39,529 nucleotides of DNA, taken from JALENY01 sp036310185 (GTDB taxonomy: Bacteria; Bacillota; Clostridia; Lachnospirales; Lachnospiraceae). The notes beneath the pieces were generated by a model. That model was not told where the DNA came from. It did not search any database and saw only the letters and a program-made list of their open reading frames with translations. Numbering within the stretch: position 1 is the first letter of the stretch; every line of letters starts with the position of its first letter. The position numbers and the translations under genes are program-made. The stretch lies in NCBI GenBank assembly GCA_036310185.1, contig JAXJSH010000106.1, positions 1 through 39,529 of the forward strand, given 5' to 3'. Positions 32,197 through 39,529 of the stretch are shown one piece after another.

Positions 32197-33207
32197 ATGA
32201 CGATTCGTGAGAACATTGAGGAACAGGAACTTCGGATCTTAAGTCCGTTTGCTGCCTGCAGCCGGAATTCCAGAGGAAGGGATTTTCCGGAAACAGAGTG
32301 CGATATACGGACCGTTTATCAGCGGGACAGGGATCGTATTGTTCATTCGAAGGCCTTTCGCCGGCTGAAAGATAAAACGCAGGTCTTTCTGGCACCTCAG
32401 GGGGATCATTACCGGACGAGACTTACGCATACGCTGGAAGTTTCCCAGACAGCGAGAACCATAGCAAAGGCACTTCAGCTGAATGAGGATCTGACCGAGG
32501 CCATTGCGCTGGGACATGATCTTGGTCATACGCCCTTTGGTCATGCGGGAGAAGAAGCACTTGACCGTGTCTGTCCGGATGGTTTTGCACATTATAAGCA
32601 GAGTGTGCGCATTGTGGAACTGCTGGAAAAAGGCGGGCAGGGACTCAATCTGACCTGGGAAGTGCGGGACGGTATGCTCAATCACAGAACTTCCGGAAAT
32701 CCATCCACTCTGGAAGGTCAGGTGGTGCGGCTGTGCGACAAGATTTCCTATATACATCACGATATGGATGACGCCCAGAGAGCGGGCATTGTATGTGAAC
32801 AGAATATACCGGTACATCTTAGAAAAATGCTGGGTGATTCCACAAAAGAGCGGTTAAATACTCTGGTTCATAACATTGTTCAGAATTCAAGAAGCATGGA
32901 TCGGATCGCCATGTCGGATGAAGTGGGTGAGGCCATGAGCGAGCTTCGTCAGTGGATGTTTAAAAATGTCTATAAAAACTCGGCGGCCAAGAAGGAAGAA
33001 GAGAAGGCGAAGGAGATGCTCATCAAACTTTATGAATATTACGTAGAACATCCGGATCAGATGTCCAGAGAATATTATGAACTGATCACGGTGCGGGGAC
33101 AGAAAGTCCCCCGGGCGGTCTGTGATTATATAGCGGGAATGACAGATCAGTATTCTATGGCAAAATTCAGAGAGATTTATATTCCCAGATCCTGGGAAAT
33201 TTATTAA
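32197..33207 (+). CDS. dGTP triphosphohydrolase-like HD protein
   Basis: This 336-residue HD-domain protein has RLTHTLEVSQTARTIAKAL, AIALGHDLGHTPFGHAGE (the HD metal pair) and later RLCDKISYIHHDMDDA. These are the marks of deoxyguanosinetriphosphate triphosphohydrolase-like enzymes, which split dNTP to nucleoside and tripolyphosphate. ATG 32197 has GGAGG 8 nt upstream; the in-frame extension from 32107 is not needed. It leads a five-gene cluster, 11 bp before dnaG, as in other Clostridia. Its promoter is not clear; TAAAAT at 32076 is a possible -10. Confidence 0.88.
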   Translation: MTIRENIEEQELRILSPFAACSRNSRGRDFPETECDIRTVYQRDRDRIVHSKAFRRLKDKTQVFLAPQGDHYRTRLTHTLEVSQTARTIAKALQLNEDLTEAIALGHDLGHTPFGHAGEEALDRVCPDGFAHYKQSVRIVELLEKGGQGLNLTWEVRDGMLNHRTSGNPSTLEGQVVRLCDKISYIHHDMDDAQRAGIVCEQNIPVHLRKMLGDSTKERLNTLVHNIVQNSRSMDRIAMSDEVGEAMSELRQWMFKNVYKNSAAKKEEEKAKEMLIKLYEYYVEHPDQMSREYYELITVRGQKVPRAVCDYIAGMTDQYSMAKFREIYIPRSWEIY

Positions 33208-33218
33208 GGAGGATTTGC

Positions 33219-35000
33219 ATGCGATATTCAGATGATCTCATTGAAGAGATTCGTATGAAAAATGATATCGTGGATGTGATTTCCGGATATGTAAAGCTCC
33301 AGAAAAAAGGAAGTTCTTATTTTGGACTGTGTCCCTTTCATAATGAGAAGTCACCTTCCTTTTCCGTAAGCCCCGGAAAACAGATGTATTACTGTTTCGG
33401 CTGCGGTGCAGGCGGCAACGTGTTTACGTTCATTATGGAATATGAGAATTTTACTTTTATGGAAGCACTGAAGTTTCTGGCCGACCGGGCCGGTGTCCGG
33501 CTGCCGGAGATGGAGTATTCCAAAGAAGCGAAGGCACAGGCGGATCGGAAGGCCACGCTTCTGGAAATCAACAAACTGGCTGCATCTTACTTTTTTTATA
33601 AACTGCGGCAGGATACAGGCAGACAGGCATATGCTTATCTGACCGGACGAGGCCTTAGTCAGGAGACGATCCAGAAGTTCGGACTGGGCTATTCGGATAA
33701 GTACAGCAACGATTTGTATCAATATTTGAAGAAAAAAAATTATTCCGATGACATACTTCGGGAATCCGGACTTTTCAATGTGGACGAAAAAAGAGGTATG
33801 TACGATAAGTTCTGGAACCGGGTGATTTTTCCGATTATGGATGTGAATAACCGGGTCATTGGCTTTGGCGGGCGGGTTATGGGTGACGGCAAGCCCAAAT
33901 ACCTGAATTCGCCGGAAACAATGGTTTTTGATAAAAGCCGGAATCTCTATGGGCTGAATGCGGCCCGCACCTCAAGAAAAAAGCAGATGATTCTCTGTGA
34001 GGGGTATATGGATGTGATCGCCATGCACCAGGCTGGTTTTACCAATGCAGTGGCTTCACTTGGTACGGCATTTACACCATTGCAGGCGGGACTGCTGAAA
34101 CGGTATACGGATGAGGTTCTGCTTCTTTATGACAGTGACGAAGCAGGTGTGAAAGCAGCGCTTCGTGCTATGCCTATTTTAAAAACAGCGGGCCTTTCGT
34201 CAAAAGTCGTCGATTTGAAACCGTACAAGGACCCGGACGAATTTATAAAAAATCTTGGTTCAGAGGAGTTTCAGAAACGGCTCGATGAGGCTATGAACAG
34301 TTTTCTGTTCGAAGTGAAAGTTCTGGAGAATCAGTTTGATATGTCAGATCCCCAGGCGAAGACCCGTTTTCATCATGAAATCGCCAGCAGACTGCTCAAC
34401 TTTCCGGAAGAACTGGAACGGAATAATTATATGGAAGCGGTGGCGCGCAGGTACCGGATTCGATATGAAGACCTGCAGAAACTGGTAAATAAGCTGGCTA
34501 TGAAGGGAACACCGGCCCAGGAGTATGTAAAACCCAAGTCGGGTACCGGAAACAAAGAGACAGAAAGCGGTATTGATAAGGCCCAGAGACTGATGCTGAC
34601 CTGGCTGGTCAGCTATCCGGATACTTTCCGGGTGACGGCAGGTTACATCGGGCCTGATGATTTTACCACTCCACTGTATCATACGGTGGCGGAACTTCTT
34701 TATGAGCAGTATCGCCAGGGAGAAGTAAACCCTGCAAAACTTTTGAATCAATTTGTGGACAGCGAAGAGCAGCGGAAAGTGGCATCCGTATTCAACGCCC
34801 GTATCCCGCTGGAGAGCCAGAAAGAGATGGATCAGGCTCTGACGGAGATCGTAGGGCGCATGAAGAAAAACAGCAATGCATATCACGCGGCACATCTGGA
34901 TCCCACCGATATGGAAGGGCTTCAGAAGATCATTGCCCGTCAGAAAGAGCTGGAAGCATTTGAAAGCGGCAGAATACAACTGCATATTTCTACTGATTGA
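33219..35000 (+). CDS. dnaG: DNA primase
   Basis: This 593-residue protein starts with the CHC2 zinc ribbon: Cys38, His41, Cys59 and Cys62 in LCPFHNEKSPSF and YYCFGCGAGG. The TOPRIM catalytic domain follows, with ILCEGYMDVIAMHQAG and LLYDSDEAGVKAA, the acidic metal-binding motifs. The C-terminal part (about 440-593) should be the helicase-binding domain. It makes RNA primers at the replication fork. AAGGAGG precedes the ATG; the next gene is rpoD. Confidence 0.96.
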   Translation: MRYSDDLIEEIRMKNDIVDVISGYVKLQKKGSSYFGLCPFHNEKSPSFSVSPGKQMYYCFGCGAGGNVFTFIMEYENFTFMEALKFLADRAGVRLPEMEYSKEAKAQADRKATLLEINKLAASYFFYKLRQDTGRQAYAYLTGRGLSQETIQKFGLGYSDKYSNDLYQYLKKKNYSDDILRESGLFNVDEKRGMYDKFWNRVIFPIMDVNNRVIGFGGRVMGDGKPKYLNSPETMVFDKSRNLYGLNAARTSRKKQMILCEGYMDVIAMHQAGFTNAVASLGTAFTPLQAGLLKRYTDEVLLLYDSDEAGVKAALRAMPILKTAGLSSKVVDLKPYKDPDEFIKNLGSEEFQKRLDEAMNSFLFEVKVLENQFDMSDPQAKTRFHHEIASRLLNFPEELERNNYMEAVARRYRIRYEDLQKLVNKLAMKGTPAQEYVKPKSGTGNKETESGIDKAQRLMLTWLVSYPDTFRVTAGYIGPDDFTTPLYHTVAELLYEQYRQGEVNPAKLLNQFVDSEEQRKVASVFNARIPLESQKEMDQALTEIVGRMKKNSNAYHAAHLDPTDMEGLQKIIARQKELEAFESGRIQLHISTD

Positions 35001-35039
35001 GGATAAAATATATACAAGTTATGGAAGGATGGCAACGAT

Positions 35040-36167
35040 ATGGAAATGAACATGGCACAATTCAGCGAAAAACTTATGGGTTTGTTGGAGTTGGCAAAAA
35101 AGAAAAAAAATGTGCTGGAATATCAGGAAATCAGTGACTATTTCAAAGATATGCCTCTGGATTCCGAACAGATGGAAAAAACCTTCGATTTTCTGGAAGC
35201 AAGCGGTGTGGACGTGCTTCGTTTTACGGACGATTCACATGATGATGCGCTGCTTTTGGGCGATGACGATGATATCAATCTGGACGGAGAAGAAGAGATC
35301 GATATGGAAAAAATCGATCTTTCTGTTCCGGAAGGTGTCAGCATCGAAGATCCGGTGCGTATGTATCTGAAAGAAATCGGTAAAGTGCCGCTTCTTTCTG
35401 CAGAAGAAGAAATCGAACTGGCAAAACGTATGGAAAACGGCGATGAGGAAGCAAAAAAACGACTGGCGGAAGCAAATCTGCGTCTGGTTGTAAGTATTGC
35501 AAAGCGCTATGTGGGACGCGGCATGCTGTTTCTGGATCTGATTCAGGAAGGTAACCTGGGTCTGATCAAAGCAGTTGAAAAATTTGATTTTCGTAAAGGG
35601 TTCAAGTTCAGTACCTATGCAACCTGGTGGATTCGTCAGGCAATCACAAGAGCGATTGCTGATCAGGCGAGAACCATCCGTATTCCGGTTCATATGGTTG
35701 AGACCATCAACAAGCTGATCCGCGTTTCCCGTCAGCTGCTGCAGGAACTGGGGCGTGAACCTACCCCGGAAGAAATCGCAGAAGAGATGAACATGTCCGT
35801 AGAGCGTGTACGTGAGATCCTGAAGATTTCTCAGGAACCGGTATCGCTTGAAACTCCGATCGGTGAAGAAGAGGACAGCCACCTTGGCGACTTTATTCAG
35901 GATGATAATGTTCCGGTACCGGCGGATGCGGCAGCATTTACTCTGTTAAAAGAACAGCTGGGTGAGGTTCTTGAGACTCTGACCGACCGTGAACAGAAAG
36001 TACTCCGTCTTCGCTTTGGTCTTGATGACGGAAGAGCAAGAACACTGGAAGAAGTAGGAAAAGAATTTAACGTAACCAGAGAGCGTATTCGTCAGATTGA
36101 GGCAAAAGCTCTGCGCAAACTGCGTCATCCGAGCCGCAGCCGCAAGCTGAAAGACTATCTGGACTAG
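35040..36167 (+). CDS. rpoD: RNA polymerase primary sigma factor (RpoD/SigA)
   Basis: This 375-residue protein has an acidic region 1.1, then DPVRMYLKEIGKVPLL (1.2), NLRLVVSIAKRYVGRGMLFL (2.1-2.2) and FSTYATWWIRQAITRAIADQ (2.3-2.4), which recognises the -10. It ends in VTRERIRQIEAKALRKLRHP (4.2), which recognises the -35. It directs the housekeeping promoters that look consensus throughout this window. The distance from GGAAGG to ATG 35040 is rather long (about 12 nt), and ATG 35046 is also possible. Confidence 0.96.
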   Translation: MEMNMAQFSEKLMGLLELAKKKKNVLEYQEISDYFKDMPLDSEQMEKTFDFLEASGVDVLRFTDDSHDDALLLGDDDDINLDGEEEIDMEKIDLSVPEGVSIEDPVRMYLKEIGKVPLLSAEEEIELAKRMENGDEEAKKRLAEANLRLVVSIAKRYVGRGMLFLDLIQEGNLGLIKAVEKFDFRKGFKFSTYATWWIRQAITRAIADQARTIRIPVHMVETINKLIRVSRQLLQELGREPTPEEIAEEMNMSVERVREILKISQEPVSLETPIGEEEDSHLGDFIQDDNVPVPADAAAFTLLKEQLGEVLETLTDREQKVLRLRFGLDDGRARTLEEVGKEFNVTRERIRQIEAKALRKLRHPSRSRKLKDYLD

Positions 36168-36177
36168 GAGTTTTCGT

Positions 36178-36873
36178 ATGCAGTTATCAAAACGATTGCA
36201 GGCGATTGCTGATATGATCAGCCCCTGTAATGTTCTCGCCGATGTTGGAACCGATCACGGGTATATTCCGATTTATGCGGTGGAACAACATATTGCAAAA
36301 AAGGCTATTGCCATGGATATTAACCGTGGGCCGATTGAGCGGGCAGCAAGTCATATTGCCGGGCATGGACTTGAGGCTTACATAGAGACCAGATGCTGTG
36401 ACGGCGTTGCCGCACTGGGCGCCGGGGAGGCGGACTGTGTGGTGATTGCCGGTATGGGCGGCGGTCTGATGCAAAAGATACTGGAAGAGGGAAACACCCT
36501 ATTGGCAGGGGTGAAAGAACTGATTCTTCAGCCCCAGTCAGAAATCGGAAAATTCCGGTTCTATCTGGCAGAGCATGGATATGCCATTGTGCAGGAAGAC
36601 ATGATTCTGGAGGATGGAAAATTCTATCCCATGATGAAAGCTGTGCATGGTCAGATGAAAATGGATAATCCGCTTTATCAGGAATATGGAATGTTTTTAT
36701 TGAAAGAGAAACATCCGGTACTCCGGCTGTATCTTGAAAAAAGCATGGCAAACTGTCAGGAGATTCAAAGACGGCTGCAGGCAAATGGCAAGGCTGAGTC
36801 CGATGCAAGAATGGCGGAATTGAAAAAGGAGATGCAGAATATTACGTCTGCGCTTGAATATTATGAAATGTAA
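36178..36873 (+). CDS. trmK: tRNA (adenine-N1)-methyltransferase TrmK
   Basis: This 231-residue protein starts LSKRLQAIADMISPCNVLAD, then VGTDHGYIPIYAV, the SAM-binding motif I of TrmK. VVIAGMGGGLMQKIL and LILQPQSEIGKFRFYL follow, both typical. It methylates A22 of tRNA. It lies 10 bp after rpoD and overlaps the Nif3-like gene. Confidence 0.92.
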   Translation: MQLSKRLQAIADMISPCNVLADVGTDHGYIPIYAVEQHIAKKAIAMDINRGPIERAASHIAGHGLEAYIETRCCDGVAALGAGEADCVVIAGMGGGLMQKILEEGNTLLAGVKELILQPQSEIGKFRFYLAEHGYAIVQEDMILEDGKFYPMMKAVHGQMKMDNPLYQEYGMFLLKEKHPVLRLYLEKSMANCQEIQRRLQANGKAESDARMAELKKEMQNITSALEYYEM

Positions 36874-37648
36874 AGAAATAATGGATGCTCTGAAGCAGCT
36901 CTGGCCGGAGCATCTGGCTATGGATTGGGATAATGTGGGACTGCTGGTTGGCGATCCGGAGCAGGAAGTAAGGCATATATTTGTGGCACTTGATGTGACA
37001 GATGATACACTGGTACAGGCGCTCGTGTGTGGTGCGGATATGATCGTAACCCACCATCCCATGATATTTTCGTCCATGAAAAAAATTGTGGCCACGGATT
37101 TTATCGGCAGACGCATCATGACCATGATAAAAAACGGCATTTCTTATTATGCCATGCATACAAATTTTGATGTGGCCGCAATGGCTGATCTGAATGCAGC
37201 TTCGCTGGAACTGGAATCCGCATCGGTTCTTGATGTGACTTACACAGACGAATTCGGGAAAAAAGAAGGAATCGGCCGTGTGGGCTGTCTCAGTGAACCA
37301 ATGGCACTGGATGCTTTTGGTGTGTATGTAAAAGAACATTTGGGACTTCCAATGGTGCGCGTGTATGGTGACGGACAGAAAACAATACAGAGAGTGGCGG
37401 TTTCTTCCGGTTCCGGAAAAAGCATGATCGGTGCTGCGCTGGATTGTGGTGCAGATGTTCTTGTGACGGGTGATATTGATTATCATGCGGGAATTGATGC
37501 GGTAGCCCAGGGGCTGATGCTGGTGGATGCCGGACATTATGGAACAGAAATGATTTTTATAGAACATATGGAAAAAATGCTGAAGGAAATGTTTCCGGAA
37601 GTACAGGTGACTGCGGCTAAAATAGAACAGCCGTTTCAGCTGGTGTAA
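36863..37648 (+). CDS. Nif3-like dinuclear metal-centre protein
   Basis: This 261-residue protein has DWDNVGLLVGDP, VTHHPMIFSSM (the His ligands) and DAGHYGTEMIFIEHM near the end, the NIF3/YqfO signature. The family forms hexamers around a two-metal site; its activity is not settled. ATG 36863 overlaps the trmK stop (36871-36873) and lacks a good ribosome site, suggesting coupled translation. Confidence 0.9.
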   Translation: MKCKEIMDALKQLWPEHLAMDWDNVGLLVGDPEQEVRHIFVALDVTDDTLVQALVCGADMIVTHHPMIFSSMKKIVATDFIGRRIMTMIKNGISYYAMHTNFDVAAMADLNAASLELESASVLDVTYTDEFGKKEGIGRVGCLSEPMALDAFGVYVKEHLGLPMVRVYGDGQKTIQRVAVSSGSGKSMIGAALDCGADVLVTGDIDYHAGIDAVAQGLMLVDAGHYGTEMIFIEHMEKMLKEMFPEVQVTAAKIEQPFQLV

Positions 37649-37658
37649 ATTTGAAGGG

Positions 37659-37681
37659 GAATAGCGGAAGAACTGCTATTC
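37659..37681 (+). terminator. Weak terminator after the nif3-like gene
   Basis: GAATAGC (37659-37665) and GCTATTC (about 37675-37681) form a hairpin, but the following bases are CTCATTT, so it is not a strong terminator. Confidence 0.4.
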
Positions 37682-37819
37682 TCATTTCATATATGGAGCA
37701 ATATGGAACGGTTAAGAGATTTGTAAAAAGTTTTAAAGTGTAATTGGTTCAGTTTGATTGCGGTGCATTTTAAAAGTCGGATTGTGCACATTTGGGAAAT
37801 CAGGGAAGGGGTGTTTTTT

Positions 37820-39481
37820 ATGACTATGTACAAAGTAACGGTAAACGATATTACAAAAGAATATCCGGAGGGAACCGTTTACGGGGAAATTGTGAAAGAT
37901 TTTCAGTATCTGGAAAAATATCCGATTGTATTGGTACTGGCAAACGGAAGACTGCGTGAACTGCATAAAACATTAAAAAAGGATACGAAAATGTCCTTTA
38001 TAACGACTGCGGACAAAATCGGACACAAGACATATAAAAGAAGCGCATCCCTGCTCTTTTTAAAAGCAATTTACCATGTGGCAGGCCGCGAAAATCTGGA
38101 AAAAGTAGTGCTTCATTTTTCTGTCGGTGCAGGATTTTATTATACCGTAAGAGGCAAGGTGGAACTGACACAGGCACTTCTGGATGAAGTAAAAGCCTAT
38201 ATGCTGGAACTGGTGGAGCGTGAGATCCCGATCATGAAGCGCAGCATCACCACAGACGAAGCGGTTGAGCGTTTTCACAAACATGGTATGTATGATAAAG
38301 AAAAACTGTTTAAATATCGTCGTGTATCAAAGGTAAATGTATATAAACTGGTGGATTTTGAAGATTATTATTATGGATTTATGACCTGGCACACGGGATA
38401 TCTGAAATATTTTGACCTTTATCTCTATGATGAAGGCATTGTGCTTCAGCTGCCCAAAAGAGAAAATCCCACAGAAGTACCGGCATTTGAGCCTTCACCG
38501 AAGATCTTTAAAATTCAGCAGGAATCTGAAAAATGGGCGGAACGTCTGGATATCGAGACAGTGGGGGATCTGAATGAAAAAGTGACAAATCATGATATCC
38601 GTCAGATGATTCTGATCTCTGAAGCGCTTCAGGAAGGCAGGATTTCCAAAATTGCAGAGGATATTGTAAACAGAGGCAATGTGAAGTTTGTTATGATAGC
38701 AGGACCCTCTTCCTCCGGAAAAACCACGTTTTCTCAGCGACTGTCTGTACAGCTGTGGGCACATGGACTGAGGCCCCATTTCATCGGTGTGGATAATTAC
38801 TTTGTCAACCGGGAAGATACACCGCTGGACGAGAATGGTGAAAAGAACTATGAGTGTCTTGGTGCTATTGACGTAAAAGGCTTTAATGAAGATATGACCC
38901 GCCTGATGAATGGTGAAACAGTGGATATTCCTGTGTTTAATTTTGTAGAAGGAAAAAGGGAATATAAGGGAAATTATCTTCAGTTAGGACCGGAGGATAT
39001 TCTGGTAATTGAAGGGATCCACTGTCTGAATGATGAACTCAGCTACAGTCTGCCAAAAGAGAGCAAATATAAAGTATATATAAGTGCATTGACCCAGCTG
39101 AATATAGATGAACACAATCGTATTCCCACCACAGACGGCCGCCTGATCCGCCGGATGGTGCGTGATGCAAGGACGAGAGGAACTTCTGCCGCAAATACGC
39201 TGGCTATGTGGTCATCGGTGCGAAGAGGGGAAGATGAAAATATTTTCCCCTATCAGGAATCGGCAGATGCCATGTTCAATTCTGCACTGATCTACGAACT
39301 GGCCGTGCTGAAGCAGTATGCAGAACCGGCACTGTTCCAGATTTCAAAAGAGGATCCCTGTTATCCAGAAGCAAAGAGGCTGCTGAAGTTTTTGGATTAT
39401 TTTCTGGGCATACCAAGCGAGGATATACCCAATAATTCCATATTGAGGGAGTTTATCGGGGGAGGATGTTTTAAATTATAG
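37820..39481 (+). CDS. TGS-domain/uridine kinase-like nucleoside kinase
   Basis: This 553-residue protein starts with a TGS-like fold (MTMYKVTVNDITKEYPEGTV), a middle part resembling the second additional domain of threonyl-tRNA synthetase (AIYHVAGRENLEKVVLHFSV), and a C-terminal P-loop kinase. Walker A is GPSSSGKTTF near residue 296; DNYFVNREDTP and IEGIHCLND match the uridine-kinase/phosphoribulokinase family. The substrate is probably a nucleoside; uridine is only a guess. ATG 37820 follows GGGAAGGGG; the in-frame start at 37754 is unlikely. Common and conserved in Lachnospiraceae, as I recall. Confidence 0.88.
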   Translation: MTMYKVTVNDITKEYPEGTVYGEIVKDFQYLEKYPIVLVLANGRLRELHKTLKKDTKMSFITTADKIGHKTYKRSASLLFLKAIYHVAGRENLEKVVLHFSVGAGFYYTVRGKVELTQALLDEVKAYMLELVEREIPIMKRSITTDEAVERFHKHGMYDKEKLFKYRRVSKVNVYKLVDFEDYYYGFMTWHTGYLKYFDLYLYDEGIVLQLPKRENPTEVPAFEPSPKIFKIQQESEKWAERLDIETVGDLNEKVTNHDIRQMILISEALQEGRISKIAEDIVNRGNVKFVMIAGPSSSGKTTFSQRLSVQLWAHGLRPHFIGVDNYFVNREDTPLDENGEKNYECLGAIDVKGFNEDMTRLMNGETVDIPVFNFVEGKREYKGNYLQLGPEDILVIEGIHCLNDELSYSLPKESKYKVYISALTQLNIDEHNRIPTTDGRLIRRMVRDARTRGTSAANTLAMWSSVRRGEDENIFPYQESADAMFNSALIYELAVLKQYAEPALFQISKEDPCYPEAKRLLKFLDYFLGIPSEDIPNNSILREFIGGGCFKL

Positions 39482-39488
39482 AAAAATA

Positions 39489-39518
39489 TGGGCCGCTTCG
39501 TATGGGAGGCGGCTCTTT
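39489..39518 (+). terminator. Possible terminator after the nucleoside kinase
   Basis: GCCGCTTC pairs with GAGGCGGC with one G-U pair, followed by TCTTT. It is at the window edge, and the T tract is short. Confidence 0.5.
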
Positions 39519-39529
39519 GGATAAAATCG

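Noticed and set aside
1..39529. CRISPR array or tRNA genes
   Set aside because: No regularly spaced direct repeats and no cloverleaf-like segment was seen on either strand.

Overview
The window looks like a chromosomal segment of a gut-type Clostridia bacterium, most likely Lachnospiraceae. Evidence is moderate GC, strong GGAGG ribosome sites, TTGACA/TATAAT promoters, many U-tract terminators, and a dgt-dnaG-rpoD-trmK-nif3 block. This family assignment is inferred from gene content and style; no 16S gene is present.

Layout. 1-2640: a hotdog thioesterase behind a switch-like leader, then rpsB-tsf with its own promoter, a structured leader and a 14-codon Lys-rich leader peptide. 2641-7690: a P-type Ca2+/Mn2+ ATPase behind a manganese (yybP-ykoY) riboswitch, a small collagen-like membrane protein, and a galactokinase-family gene. 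7690-9700: a Na+/phosphate symporter with a PhoU tail, preceded by a four-repeat Pho box. 9700-13652: an Xre regulator divergent from a three-gene cell-surface operon (GW-repeat transglutaminase-like protein, lipoprotein, membrane acyltransferase). 13653-16640 is an accessory patch. It holds an orphan structured RNA resembling HEARO/omegaRNA without its nuclease, a BspA-like gene cut off by an IS1380-family element, and a HigBA-type locus whose toxin is broken by a palindrome-templated 7-bp insertion plus a deletion. 16640-21080: a GH2 beta-galactosidase, a small unknown protein, and a LysR regulator. Two near-identical promoter/operator blocks lie here, and one drives a short terminated transcript.

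21080-24590: three exported proteins, a C39-like lipoprotein, an SH3 lipoprotein and a GW-repeat amidase. 24595-29043: a choline module with a LicC-like cytidylyltransferase divergent from a winged-helix/nucleotidyltransferase/choline-kinase fusion, which overlaps a BCCT transporter. 29221-31965: an aminotransferase convergent with NADP glutamate dehydrogenase. 32197-37648: the dgt-dnaG-rpoD-trmK-nif3 cluster. 37820-39481: a TGS-uridine-kinase-like nucleoside kinase.

How the genes may work together. The choline genes could take up choline, phosphorylate it and activate it as CDP-choline for decorating surface polymers. The two GW-repeat proteins are the kind that bind such polymers, so the window may encode both the decoration and proteins that use it. 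Metal, phosphate and choline genes each carry visible cis-regulatory sites (Mn2+ riboswitch, Pho box, inverted repeat at the fusion promoter).
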